Counted from the first letter of the stretch, positions 52,026 through 61,434 are shown. The stretch is 64,000 nt of DNA from JAICJR01 sp963848495 (GCA_963848495.1 CAWKDV010000002.1:868001-932000); one strand, 5' to 3'. Notes: a model not told the origin generated them from the sequence alone. Made by a program: numbers and translations.

Positions 52026-52468
52026 CCACCTTGTACGACCACATGGGCGGCGACGAGGCGCTTCACCGCCTCGAGGAGGTCTTCTACTCGAAGGCGCTCG
52101 CCGACCCGGTTCTCAGCTCGGTCTTCACCGAGCGCCGGCCCAACCACGTCGAGCATCTCAGCTGGTTCACGGCCGAGACCTTCGGTGGGCCGAAGCGCTT
52201 CACCGATCGTCTCGGCTTCAAGTATCTGGTGGATGTGCACCGCGGCCTCGACGTCAGCGACGAGCAGCGCCGGCGCTTCGTGGACCTCTACATGGAGGCG
52301 GCGGACGAGGCGGACCTCCCGTCGGACGAGCCGTTTCGGAAGGCGCTCCGCGAGCACGTCGAATTCGGCGCGCAGGTGGCGCAGCAGAACTCGAGGGCCC
52401 GCAGCGACGAAGAGCTATATCCGCTCGACCACGTCCCCCGCTGGAGCTGGGACGGGGACGACGCCTAG
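52022..52468 (+). CDS. glbO: Group II truncated haemoglobin
   Basis: 148 residues, GTG 52022. 'TLYDHMGGDEALHRLEEVFY', 'HVEHLSWFTAETFGGPKRFT', 'LVDVHRGLDVSDEQRRRFVD' and the C-terminal 'HVPRWSW' fit GlbO-type globins. The proximal His lies in 'VDVHRGL', and Trp in the last helix is typical of group II. Role in oxygen or nitric oxide handling. Confidence 0.95.
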   Translation: MTTLYDHMGGDEALHRLEEVFYSKALADPVLSSVFTERRPNHVEHLSWFTAETFGGPKRFTDRLGFKYLVDVHRGLDVSDEQRRRFVDLYMEAADEADLPSDEPFRKALREHVEFGAQVAQQNSRARSDEELYPLDHVPRWSWDGDDA

Positions 52469-52478
52469 CGGCGCGTCG

Positions 52479-52904
52479 CTAACCGCTTCCGACGACGATG
52501 CTGCCATCCGGCGTGAGCCCGAAGCCCGGGTTGTGCGCGACCTCCCACGCGTGTCCGTCCGGGTCCCGGAAGACGCCCGCATAGCCGCCGTAGAAGGTCT
52601 CCGAGGGCTCCCGGGTGACCGCCGCGCCCGCCGCCCTCGCCTGCTCGACGATCTCATCGACCTCCTCGCGCGACGCGACGTTGTGCGCGAGGGCGATCCC
52701 GCTCCAGACCGCGCCCGTGTCGTCGAGACCCGAGTCGGCGGCCAGCTTCTCCCTCGCCCAGAGCACGAGCACCACTCCGTTGGCCTGGAAGAAGGCGGTC
52801 TCCTCGATCTCCCGCTCCGGCACCCACCCGAGCGCGCCGTAGAACGCCGTCGCACGCTCGTAGTCCGAGACGCCGAGCGTGATCAGGGAAATGCTCTGTT
52901 TCAT
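52479..52904 (-). CDS. VOC-family (glyoxalase/dioxygenase fold) protein
   Basis: 141 residues, ATG 52904. Paired beta-alpha-beta-beta-beta units: 'SISLITLGVSDYERATAFYG' first and 'GYAGVFRDPDGHAWEVAHNP' last. A partial metal triad (His/Glu) is seen in the second unit. Often found beside MarR regulators, as here. Possible lyase or resistance protein; substrate unknown. Confidence 0.9.
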   Translation of the reverse strand: MKQSISLITLGVSDYERATAFYGALGWVPEREIEETAFFQANGVVLVLWAREKLAADSGLDDTGAVWSGIALAHNVASREEVDEIVEQARAAGAAVTREPSETFYGGYAGVFRDPDGHAWEVAHNPGFGLTPDGSIVVGSG

Positions 52905-52921
52905 GAGGAAGGCGACCGACC

Positions 52922-53353
52922 CTAGCGCGGCGGCCTGACCGACACCTCGCTGAGCGCGTCGGCCGCGCGCTCGAGCAGGCCGGACAGCTGCTCCCGCTCG
53001 GCGTCGCTGAAGGCGGCGGACAGCCGCCGGTCCATGGCGGCCACGATCTTCTCCGCCCGCTGCGCCACCCGCCTGCCCTCCGGCGTGAGCGAGTAGAGGC
53101 TCACGCGGGCGTGGACCGGCGACGTCCGCCGGCTCACCAGGCGCTTGTCCTCGAGGTTGCGCAGGACGCCGGTCATCGTCTGGGAGGTGACGAGCGCGTC
53201 GCGTGCGAGTTGGGTGCAGGACTGGCCCTCGTCGTGGAGCAAGGCCTCGAGGGCGGTGTGCTGGGGCAGGGTCAGGTCGAGTGCTCGGAGGGCGTCGGCC
53301 TTCAGCGTCGTCAGCGCGTGCTCGGCCAAACCAAGCTGGCGGCTCAAGTCCAT
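52922..53353 (-). CDS. MarR-family transcriptional regulator
   Basis: 143 residues, ATG 53353. Winged helix: 'LTLPQHTALEALLHDEGQSC', 'TQLARDALVTSQTMTGVLRN' and 'LEDKRLVSRRTSPVHARVSL'. It precedes the VOC gene by 17 bases on the same strand and probably controls it and itself. Confidence 0.92.
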   Translation of the reverse strand: MDLSRQLGLAEHALTTLKADALRALDLTLPQHTALEALLHDEGQSCTQLARDALVTSQTMTGVLRNLEDKRLVSRRTSPVHARVSLYSLTPEGRRVAQRAEKIVAAMDRRLSAAFSDAEREQLSGLLERAADALSEVSVRPPR

Positions 53354-53387
53354 CTACATCATTGAACCAGGGTCCTACATTGGTGCA

Positions 53388-53420
53388 GATCGCGGATCGC
53401 GGATCGCGGATCGCGGATCA
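53388..53420. repeat. Tandem heptamer array, GATCGCG x4
   Basis: Four perfect GATCGCG units (53388-53415) and a partial GATCA. On the minus strand it reads TGA-TCCGCGA-TCCGCGA-TCCGCGA-TCCGCGA, in which the first TGA is the stop of the 53418-54266 gene. It also lies in the upstream region of the MarR gene, so it could affect that promoter. Confidence 0.9.
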
Positions 53421-54266
53421 GCGCGTCTGCCTGAGGCGCCAGCGGCGCAGGGCCTGCTCCATGTCGCCAACGGCGTTCGTCACAGCCTCCTGGAGCTCCG
53501 CGGATGGGTCTCCTGTCAGCGCCGCATTCGCGGCCTCCGCGATCGCGGCGCGGTGGTTCCCGAGCTCCGCGCTCTGCGCTCCCAGCTCCGCTATCGCGGC
53601 CTCCAGGGCAACCCGCGCCTGCAGGGCGGCCTCGCGGGGGCGCCCGGCGTCGATGTCGGCTCGGGCACGCAGCACCAGCTCCTCGCAGGCGAGCTGCTCA
53701 TCACGCCCGCCGACGATCGCCGCCAGGCGCTCGGCGGGGGAGAGGTCCTCGCGCCGGCGCGACGGGCGCTGCCCGCGCGGCAGCTCGTAGGCGGCCGCAT
53801 AGCGCCCCTCCGCCACGTGGTCCCCGTCGCCGTAGCCCACGCGCACCGCCAGTGCGTGCTCGGCCGAGATCTCGCGCCCGTAGGGGTCGACGGCGGCGGC
53901 CCGGTGAGCGCGCAGGAAGCGGTTGATCAGGGCGGCAGCCGCGGCCGCCTCGCGGTTGAGAGCCTCTCGCTCGCGGCGCAGCCCAGCCAGCCAGGCCTCG
54001 GCCTCCTCGGCGCCCGCGAAGGCGGCTGCGCGCACCACGGTCACCCGCGAGGTGGGCACCGGCTCGGGCTCGGCCTCCTCCCGCCGCCGCGGCGACCGCC
54101 CGCGCACGACCCCCCGCTGCGGCGCCCCCTGAGTGCGCAGCACGATCACGCTCTCGGGCTCGCCCTCCGGGGCGCTGCGGTACAGGTAGCGGCCGTCCGG
54201 GGGTCCCAACAGGAACCCGAACTCGAACTGGACGAAGGCGAACGTGGCCGTGGTGTCCTGAGTCAT
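53418..54266 (-). CDS. Hypothetical protein, helical
   Basis: 282 residues from ATG 54266 (a TTG one codon earlier is also in frame). N-terminal beta part 'FAFVQFEFGFLLGPPDGRYL' and 'VIVLRTQGAPQR', then long helices ('EAEAWLAGLRREREALNREA', 'ARADIDAGRPREAALQARVA'). No known domain recognised. The start codon lies inside the left arm of copy B of the 155-bp element, and the stop is joined to a heptad array, so this gene is bracketed by repeat elements. Confidence 0.75.
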   Translation of the reverse strand: MTQDTTATFAFVQFEFGFLLGPPDGRYLYRSAPEGEPESVIVLRTQGAPQRGVVRGRSPRRREEAEPEPVPTSRVTVVRAAAFAGAEEAEAWLAGLRREREALNREAAAAAALINRFLRAHRAAAVDPYGREISAEHALAVRVGYGDGDHVAEGRYAAAYELPRGQRPSRRREDLSPAERLAAIVGGRDEQLACEELVLRARADIDAGRPREAALQARVALEAAIAELGAQSAELGNHRAAIAEAANAALTGDPSAELQEAVTNAVGDMEQALRRWRLRQTR

Positions 54267-54410
54267 CAATTCGGCTTCAGCTTCCCGAGTGACTGGGCGC
54301 GGCTGACGGGTGACGCGACCGGAGTCGGACTTGTAGTCCGGCGAGGGAGCGGTGCCCGTCAGACGTGTCCAGGCGCCGGGAAGGTGCGCGCGAATTGATG
54401 AGTCAGGACA
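54254..54410. repeat. 155-bp inverted-repeat element, copy B
   Basis: Inverted arms TGTCCTGAGTCATCAATTCG (54254-54273) and its near-complement (54391-54410, one mismatch). It is inverted relative to copy A at 15771-15931 and exactly equal in length over the matched 155 bases. The right arm touches the TAG stop (54411-54413) of the cell-wall hydrolase gene, and the left arm contains the start codon of the next gene. Core differs from copy A by four bases; arm changes are mostly compensatory. Confidence 0.9.
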
Positions 54411-57035
54411 CTAGTCGCCGGAGCCGATGCGCTTGCCGTGCGCAGTCTTGACCGGGATCGAGTACTTCGACGCGTCGGTCGGCACGACCGGGTTCGGGAT
54501 CTTCTTCAGGCGGTTGATGAGGTCGTTCCACTGGCCCGGCTTGAGCACGGCCAGCGCCTCCTTGCCCGCCTTGGCGTTGGTGCCGAACAGCGGGTGGAAG
54601 CCGACGTGGATGTGATCCCAGTGGTCGGGCAGGGCCATCGTGTTGCCGCCCAGGTCGAGCAGGGAGATGATCTGGTGCGGCTGCATCGTGCCCTGGAGCA
54701 GCATCAGTCGCCTGACCGTGATCTCGGTGATCCCGCCCGGATCCTGGTGACCGGCGATCGGGATGCCGTTGATCGCCGCGATGTCCACCGCGTTGCCCGA
54801 GGAGTGCTCGGACACGTTGCCGGACGCCGTGAGGAAGCTGTGGCCGCACTTGAGCGCCGACACGGTCGGGTTGAGGCCCGAGTCGGCGAGATACTCGAGG
54901 GTGCCGAGCACGCGGCGGTCGATCTGACCGGTCTGGATGTCCTGGCGCCCGCACGCGTAGATCTGCACGCGCGGGTCGCTGAGCACGCGGCGCTGGAGCA
55001 GCGGCTTGGGCAGCAGCATGACCTGCCCGATCGAGAGCTGGTCGCCGTTCTTCGAGAAGAGCGCGTTCTTGCCAGAGGCGCGATAGATCGCGGTGGCCTC
55101 GAGCAGCTTCCAGCCGTCGAGGATCGGCTTCGGATCGATCAGGGGCGCGCCCTTGCCGGTCGGCCGGATCTGGAAGAAGACGTGCGGAGCCTGCCCGGCC
55201 GGGTCGTGACCGATGCGGCCGAGGATCGTGCCGCCCACCACGTGGGCGCCCACCCTCAGCCTGCGCAGGCGGGAGTTCTTGACGTTCAGGCCGAGCGCCT
55301 TCGAGAAGTAGTTCTGGAAGGTGGAGAAGCCGGCGGCCGTGGCCTGGGAGTTGAAGATCTGCTCGAGACCGCCGGAGGCCTTCGAGGCCGGGCGGCTCGG
55401 ATGCGCGAAGAGGCGCTCCTTCGTCTGCTGCGGGGTGGGCGTCTGGGCGGAGAGGACCTTCTTCAAGCTGAACTTGAGGGTCTTCTTGGACTTGGACTTG
55501 GACTTGGACTTGGACTTGGACGAGGAGCTCCTCTTGGCCGTCGAGGCCGGCTTGCTGTGCGCCGAGGTGGGCTTCTGCAGGCCGGCGCTGGCGGGCGCGG
55601 TCGGCTTCGGCAGCTTCTCGGTGAGCGACGACGGCGCGGCGGAGGCCTTGGCGGCAAGCGCCTTGGCCTCGGTCTTGCCGGGCCGCAACTCGTTCTTCGG
55701 CACCGGGTAGACGCGCGAGAGCTCGCCCAGGCCCGAGTACGTGTACTGGTTGCCGTACACGTCCTGGAGCACGACGAAGCGGCCGAGCTTCTTGCTCTTG
55801 CCCATCTTCTTGATCACGCCGTCATTGACCGCGATCACGGGCGAGCCGGCCTTGGCGAAGATGTTGATGCCCTTGCGCTTTGCGCTCGACTCGACGAGCT
55901 GGGCGGCGTTCTGGTTCGCGCCGACCTTCTTGGCGGCCTTGGCCACCGACATGTCGTCGGCGTAACGCGCGTGCGCGTAGACGGGGAAGCGGCCCTCGGT
56001 GAGACCGCTGAGCGAGCCGATCACGTCGGCGGGCACGCCGGCGATCAGGCGCGCGCGCAGCATCACGGAGTCGACGTACCAGCCGGCGTGGTTGTAGGCG
56101 AAGATCGCGCGCGAGATGCTCTTGCCGGCGCCTGCCGCCTTGAGGTAGCGCGCGGCGGCGAAGATCGCGTCGACCGGGTTGTAGGGATCCTTGCGGCCGT
56201 CGTGGTTGCCGTCGACGCCCCAGGTCTTCCAGGTGGAGGGCAGGAACTGCATCCAGCCCACCGCGCCGGCGGTGGAGACGTTGAGGTTGCGGCCGTAGTC
56301 GGTCTCGATCTCGTTGATCGCTGCGAGAACCTCCCAGCGGATGCCGTACTGAATTCCCGCGGCCTGGTAGATCGGCAGCAGGAACGGCGGCACGTGGAAC
56401 TGCTGGATCACGAAGTTCGGGACCCTCGACACCTGCGCCGGCCCCGGGAGCGCATCCATGAAGGTCGGGTTCGACGGAGCCGGGGAGCCGTTCGGCTGGT
56501 AGAGCTGCGGGCCGTTCTGGTTGCCGGTGCTCGGCTTGCTCTTGTCGGGCTTCAAGTTGACCTTGAGGGTCACCGCGCCCTTCTTTCCCGAGCGCTTCTG
56601 CTTCGAGCCGTTCGTCGAGCTGGGGCTCTGACCGTTCGGCTGAGTGGTGGTGGTCGACGGCGAGTTGGTCGTGCCGTTGCCGCCGCCGCCACCGCCGCCG
56701 CCTCCGCTGCCGAGGTCGGTGGTGCCGTTGCCTCCGCCGCCTCCGCCGCCTCCGCCGCCACTGCCGGTGGTGCCGTTGCCGGAGCCGGTGGTGCCGCCGC
56801 CGCTACCTCCGCCACTGCCGGGCACGGGCGGCGGTGGGGTCGTGACGGTGGGGATCGAGATGTTCTCGAGCGGGGTGCCGGGGGGCACGTTGACCTGCAC
56901 CGGAACGGTGGTGCCGTTGGTCAGCGTGACGTTGACCGTGACGAGGTCGGCCGAGGCGCTCGGGAGGGTGACCGCGAAGGCCACGGTGATCGCGAGCGCG
57001 GACGCAACCAGGATGTAGAGGACTCGCGTCCTCAT
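54411..57035 (-). CDS. Secreted multidomain cell-wall hydrolase
   Basis: 874 residues, ATG 57035. Signal peptide (about 1-30), a short domain 'VNVTLTNGTTVPVQVNVPPG' and a poly-Gly/Thr linker. Next is a lytic-transglycosylase domain (about 205-360) with catalytic Glu in 'AAINEIETDYGR' and 'GAVGWMQFLPSTWKTWGVD'. An M23-like beta domain (about 400-460 and 610-680) is split by a Lys/Ser/Pro insertion with an (SK)n run. The C-terminus is M15/VanY-like: 'SEHSSGNAVDIAAING' and 'DHWDHIHVGFHP' give zinc ligands. It probably cleaves glycan and peptide parts of peptidoglycan. M23 zinc ligands look incomplete. Confidence 0.85.
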   Translation of the reverse strand: MRTRVLYILVASALAITVAFAVTLPSASADLVTVNVTLTNGTTVPVQVNVPPGTPLENISIPTVTTPPPPVPGSGGGSGGGTTGSGNGTTGSGGGGGGGGGGNGTTDLGSGGGGGGGGGNGTTNSPSTTTTQPNGQSPSSTNGSKQKRSGKKGAVTLKVNLKPDKSKPSTGNQNGPQLYQPNGSPAPSNPTFMDALPGPAQVSRVPNFVIQQFHVPPFLLPIYQAAGIQYGIRWEVLAAINEIETDYGRNLNVSTAGAVGWMQFLPSTWKTWGVDGNHDGRKDPYNPVDAIFAAARYLKAAGAGKSISRAIFAYNHAGWYVDSVMLRARLIAGVPADVIGSLSGLTEGRFPVYAHARYADDMSVAKAAKKVGANQNAAQLVESSAKRKGINIFAKAGSPVIAVNDGVIKKMGKSKKLGRFVVLQDVYGNQYTYSGLGELSRVYPVPKNELRPGKTEAKALAAKASAAPSSLTEKLPKPTAPASAGLQKPTSAHSKPASTAKRSSSSKSKSKSKSKSKKTLKFSLKKVLSAQTPTPQQTKERLFAHPSRPASKASGGLEQIFNSQATAAGFSTFQNYFSKALGLNVKNSRLRRLRVGAHVVGGTILGRIGHDPAGQAPHVFFQIRPTGKGAPLIDPKPILDGWKLLEATAIYRASGKNALFSKNGDQLSIGQVMLLPKPLLQRRVLSDPRVQIYACGRQDIQTGQIDRRVLGTLEYLADSGLNPTVSALKCGHSFLTASGNVSEHSSGNAVDIAAINGIPIAGHQDPGGITEITVRRLMLLQGTMQPHQIISLLDLGGNTMALPDHWDHIHVGFHPLFGTNAKAGKEALAVLKPGQWNDLINRLKKIPNPVVPTDASKYSIPVKTAHGKRIGSGD

Positions 57036-57415
57036 ATCGAGTGGTTCTCTCCTCCAGAGCCGCACAGGCGAATTCCCGCGAGCTCCGAAGCGGAGCCGCC
57101 GAGGTTCGGGCGCAAGCTATCAGACCTGCCCGCGTCGGACCGGGGAAAAGGCTGTGAAATTTCGCTCTGCAACTGGGAACCGTTCCTCATCGATGCGCGC
57201 ACGGCCAGGCGTCCGTAACACGAGAGCTGCACGGTTCTATCGGCCGAACCGGCCTGATGCTTCAGTGCCCGCAACGCTCCCCCCGCTCAATGGTGCAGGT
57301 GTTGTACCCATCTTCGACACCTATCAGCGCAGGATCAGGCTCAAGTAGAGCCTTAGAGTTACCCGATTACGGCCATGGAGCCCTCTCGCCGGGCGCGATT
57401 CGGTACGCTCGTGCC
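57036..57415. promoter_or_regulatory. Divergent intergenic region, possible structured leader
   Basis: 380 bases between the hydrolase gene (minus) and 57416 (plus). In the minus-strand leader there is a perfect hairpin GCTCCG-aag-CGGAGC (57082-57096) and flanking complementary GC segments. A TACGCT -10-like box (57404-57409) lies six bases before GTG 57416, suggesting a leaderless transcript. A short open frame at 57154-57348 looks non-coding. I could not match a known riboswitch, although c-di-AMP switches often precede such hydrolase genes. Confidence 0.45.
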
Positions 57416-57862
57416 GTGACCGAGGACTCCCACGAGGAAGGCCTGCGCGACCGGCTCTCGCGGCAGAGCGAGGAGGCGATCGGCAAGCTCGTCGAGGAGC
57501 TGGTGTCGAACCCGGTGGTCAGCTCGGCGCTGTCACGGGCGCTCGGGGCCCGTGAGAAGGCGTCCCAGGCCCAGGAGGCCGCGATGGGGGCCCTCGGCAT
57601 CCCCTCCGCCGCGGACGTGGAGCGCGTGACCCGCCGGCTGCGGTCGGTCTCCCAGCGGCTCGAGGGCATCGAGGACGCGCTCGACCGGGTGGAGGAGCGC
57701 CTCTCCGCGCTCGACTCGCGCCTGGCTGAGCGCGCGTCCGAGGAGCCGCTCGACCGCCGCCTCGAGGAGATCGCACGTGAGCTCGCCGCGCTGCGCGACG
57801 CGGTGGCCCCGCCGGGCGAGCCGATCCCGCGCGCCCAGGAGCGCCTGACCGTCAGCGAGTAG
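57416..57862 (+). CDS. Coiled-coil protein of unknown function
   Basis: 148 residues, GTG 57416. 'LVEELVSNPVVSSALSRALG' is followed by heptad-repeat coiled coil ('SQRLEGIEDALDRVEERLSA', 'LDSRLAERASEEPLDRRLEE'). Similar in plan to the 116-residue phasin-like protein at 58603. Converges with and overlaps the phosphorylase gene by 11 bases. Possibly granule- or membrane-associated. Confidence 0.75.
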   Translation: MTEDSHEEGLRDRLSRQSEEAIGKLVEELVSNPVVSSALSRALGAREKASQAQEAAMGALGIPSAADVERVTRRLRSVSQRLEGIEDALDRVEERLSALDSRLAERASEEPLDRRLEEIARELAALRDAVAPPGEPIPRAQERLTVSE

Positions 57863-58571
57863 CCCCGGCCACGCCGGCCAGGGCGTCCGCGCCAACTTCG
57901 CCCAGCCGTACCCCGAGCTGCTCCAGCGCCTCCTGCTCGATTCGCACGCGCGCGTCCTCTGCGCCCAGCAGATCGGTCACGCCGAGCACGCACGCCGCCG
58001 CGCAGTCGTGCAGGAGCGCGAGCTGGAACAGGGCCGCCGCCTCCATCTCGACCACCGACGCGCCGCGCTCGCGCCACACGTCGCTGCGGTCCTCGCGACG
58101 GTCGTAGAAGAGGTCGGTGGACACGGCAGTCACGGCTCGGCGGGCGCCGGCCTCGGCCAGCGCGGCGGTGAGGGCCGGGTCCGGCGCGACCCCGTCGTCC
58201 ACGCCCAGGGCCGCGCTCGCACCGTCGTCGGAGAGCGCCCGCTCGACGGTCACGAGCTCGCCGATCCCGAGCGCCGGGTCGAGCCCGCCGCAGGTGCCGA
58301 TCCTGATGAACGTCCGGGCGCCCAGCATGATCAGCTCCTGCACGACGATCGCGGCGCTCGGCCCGCCCATGCCGGTGGACTGGACGGTGACCGGGTCGCC
58401 ATCGGCGGACCTGCCCGTGTATCCCCACAGCCCGCGGTGGTGATTGAACATCCGCGGGGCCTCGAGCACCGCCTGTGCGACGGCCAGCGCCCGGTGGGGG
58501 TCGCCCGGCAGGAGCACCCGTGTGGCCAGCTCCGTTTGGGGCTTGAGATGGATCGGCGCGGGGTCCGTCAC
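57852..58571 (-). CDS. Nucleoside phosphorylase (PNP/UDP family 1)
   Basis: 239 residues from GTG 58571; the frame runs upstream without a better start. 'LLPGDPHRALAVAQ' (phosphate site), 'VQSTGMGGPSAAIVVQELIM', 'RIGTCGGLDPALGIGELVTV' and 'ASVVEMEAAALFQLA' (ribose-binding MEAA) identify the family. Splits purine nucleosides or uridine with phosphate for salvage. The purine versus uridine preference cannot be settled here. Confidence 0.92.
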   Translation of the reverse strand: MTDPAPIHLKPQTELATRVLLPGDPHRALAVAQAVLEAPRMFNHHRGLWGYTGRSADGDPVTVQSTGMGGPSAAIVVQELIMLGARTFIRIGTCGGLDPALGIGELVTVERALSDDGASAALGVDDGVAPDPALTAALAEAGARRAVTAVSTDLFYDRREDRSDVWRERGASVVEMEAAALFQLALLHDCAAACVLGVTDLLGAEDARVRIEQEALEQLGVRLGEVGADALAGVAGATR

Positions 58572-58602
58572 GCGGCGGACGATATGCCAGACTGCGGGCG
58601 CG

Positions 58603-58953
58603 ATGGCCAAGCGGCCCAGGCAGCAGGTGCCCGACGCCGTGCGGGATGCGGTGGAGCGGACGATCCAGGCGACGGTGGGGTCGGCACAGATGACGCGCGG
58701 GCGCGCGCAGGAGGCCGTGGACGAGATCGTCCGCGGCGCCGGCGCCAGCGCGGACTCGCTGCGCAAGAGCGTGCGCGGCGCGATCGAGGAACGGCGGCCG
58801 GCCAGCGAGGCCGACGTCAAGGCGGTCCGCACGGAGCTGCGCGCGATCGCCCGCCGGCTCGACGCGATCGAGCAGCGCCTGCCCGCCAAGCCGGCCTCGC
58901 CGGCACGGAAGACCAAGCCCAAGGCCAAGCCGAAGCCCAAGCCCAAGCCGTGA
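58603..58953 (+). CDS. Phasin/PhaF-like protein with Lys-Pro tail
   Basis: 116 residues, ATG 58603. Helical body with 'QMTRGRAQEAVDEIVRGAGA' and 'SVRGAIEERRPASEADVKAV', then 'ELRAIARRLDAIEQRLPAKP'. The tail is a (KP)n run. This resembles PHA-granule regulators of the PhaF/PhaI type, whose basic tails bind DNA or granules. Stop and next ATG share a base, so it is coupled to the epimerase and acyltransferase genes. Confidence 0.75.
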   Translation: MAKRPRQQVPDAVRDAVERTIQATVGSAQMTRGRAQEAVDEIVRGAGASADSLRKSVRGAIEERRPASEADVKAVRTELRAIARRLDAIEQRLPAKPASPARKTKPKAKPKPKPKP

Positions 58954-59941
58954 TGCGCCCCCGCAGGGTCCTGATCACCGGGGTGGGCAGCTTCCTCGGC
59001 ACGGAGCTGGCACGGCGCCTCGAAGCCGACCCGGACATCGAGTACATCGCCGGCCTCGACGACCGCGCGCCGCGCGCCCGCCTCGCCCGCACCGACTTCA
59101 TCGAGGCCGACATCCGCAGCCCGCTCGTCACCAAGCTGCTGCCGCAGACGGGCGTGGACACCGTCGTCCACAACAAGATCATCCGGCGGCCCGGCCCGGG
59201 CATCTCGGGGCGCTCGGCGCACGACATCAACGTGATCGGCTCGCTCCAGCTGCTGGCCGCCTGCGAGAAGGCCGAGACGCTGCGCACGATCGTCGTGCGC
59301 GGCTCGGCGGGCGTGTACGGCAGCGAGCCCAACGCGCCTCAGTTCTTCACCGAGGAGATGGCGCGCCTCTACCCACTGCGCACGCGCTTCCAGCGCGACG
59401 TCGCCGAGATCGAGAACTACTTCGACACCTTTGCGCGCCGCCACTCGCGCATCGTCTGCACGATGCTGCGCTACCAGCCGTCGGTCGGGCCCTCGCTCGA
59501 CAGCCAGATCACCCGCTACCTGTCGCAGCCGGTGGTCCCCACCTACATGGGCTTCGACCCGAGGCTCCAGTTCATCCACGAGATCGACGCGATCGAGGCG
59601 CTGGTGGCCGCGATCAAGAATCCGGTTCGCGGCCCCGTGAACGTGGCAGCGCCGGGCACGATCGGGCTCACGCGGCTGGTGCGCATGGCCGGCAAGCCGA
59701 CGGTGCCGCTCCTGCCCGGCTTCTTCGGCCCGGTGGCCGACACCGCCGAGCGCTTCGGCCTCGACCAGCTCTCGCCCGACTTCCGGCGGCTCCTGCGCTA
59801 CGGCCGCGGGGTCGACATCACCCGGCTCGTCGAGGAGGTCGGCTATGAGCCGCGCCTCGGCACCGTGGATGCGGCGCGCGACTACATCCGCACCCACCGC
59901 GGCAGGCGGCTCGTGCCGAGCCTGCGCGAGGTGGTGGCCCG

Positions 59942-59945
<4 letters not shown>
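58953..59945 (+). CDS. NAD-dependent epimerase/dehydratase (extended SDR)
   Basis: 330 residues, ATG 58953. 'RVLITGVGSFLGTELARRLE' (GxGxxxG-type), 'FIEADIRSPLVTKLLP', 'VVRGSAGVYGSEPNAP' and 'YPLRTRFQRDVAEIENYFDT'. The usual YxxxK is not obvious; 'TRFQRD' takes its place, so catalysis may differ. It is followed with a 4-base overlap by an acyltransferase. The same gene pair occurs in mycobacteria (annotated galE2/Rv0501 with Rv0502), which suggests a lipid role. Confidence 0.85.
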
Positions 59946-60985
<1,040 letters not shown>

Positions 60986-61414
60986 CTCGTGCTTGGTGCT
61001 TGGTGCTTGGAGGGGGCGAGGATGCCCGTGGCTGCACTTAGTCCTGTGTGACGGACAGCGTTTTCAGGCTCGAGGTCTATCAGCGCTCCGCCGCCTTGGC
61101 CGATGCCGTGCACGCCGCGGTGCGCTCTTGGGATTCGCTGGACCAGTGGAGCTCCGGCATCCAAATGCTCCGGTGTGCCGACTCGGTGGGCGCCAATATC
61201 GCGGAAGGGGCCGGTCGCTGGAGCCATCCGGACCAGGTGCGCTTCCTATTCATCGCGCGCGCCTCGGCACTAGAGCTTCAGCACTGGTTCGCCCGAGCGG
61301 AATCGCGGAAGCTCCCCCACCCGCCGGAAGGCATGAGGGAGTCTCAGCGAATCGGGCGCATGCTCAACGGCCTGATCCGAGCGCTAAGCACTAAGCACCA
61401 AGCACCAAGCACTA
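60986..61414. mobile_element. Heptad-bounded element carrying a four-helix-bundle gene
   Basis: Left array GTGCTTG x3 (60989-61009), right array CTAAGCA-CTAAGCA-CCAAGCA-CCAAGCA-CTA (61384-61414). The two are reverse complements (TGCTTGG / CCAAGCA). Each begins at the stop codon of its flanking gene (TAA 60983-60985 on plus, TAG 61414-61412 on minus). Between them lies only the S23-type gene. The layout is that of an inverted-repeat element of about 430 bp inserted between two convergent stop codons. Mobility is inferred, not shown. Confidence 0.6.
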
Positions 61415-61434
61415 AAAATGAACCCCACGCATGA
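61048..61434 (+). CDS. Four-helix-bundle protein, S23/IVP type
   Basis: 128 residues, GTG 61048. Core 'RLEVYQRSAALADAVHAAV', 'QMLRCADSVGANIAEGAGRW' and 'RFLFIARASALELQHWFARA' match the TIGR02436 four-helix-bundle family, first found inside 23S rRNA intervening sequences; relatives include the Avd protein of diversity-generating retroelements. The last 18 residues ('STKHQAPSTKNEP') come from reading through the right heptad array, seven residues per three heptads. Function of the family outside rRNA is unknown. Confidence 0.88.
   Translation: MTDSVFRLEVYQRSAALADAVHAAVRSWDSLDQWSSGIQMLRCADSVGANIAEGAGRWSHPDQVRFLFIARASALELQHWFARAESRKLPHPPEGMRESQRIGRMLNGLIRALSTKHQAPSTKNEPHA

Noticed and set aside
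56640..56830. CCG-rich repeats as a regulatory or mobile repeat
   Set aside because: They encode the poly-Gly linker of the hydrolase; simple coding repeat.
54438..57218. 926-codon open frame on the plus strand
   Set aside because: Exact antisense of the cell-wall hydrolase; low-complexity Arg/Gly/Val sequence.
57036..57260. c-di-AMP (ydaO) riboswitch
   Set aside because: The conserved segments of that aptamer could not be found in order.
57154..57348. 64-codon plus-strand open frame in the hydrolase/coiled-coil gap
   Set aside because: No ribosome site, no coding-like composition, partly in the probable structured leader.
61048..61434. Diversity-generating retroelement (Avd-like protein)
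   Set aside because: No reverse transcriptase or template/variable repeat pair in the window; the similarity is at family level only.
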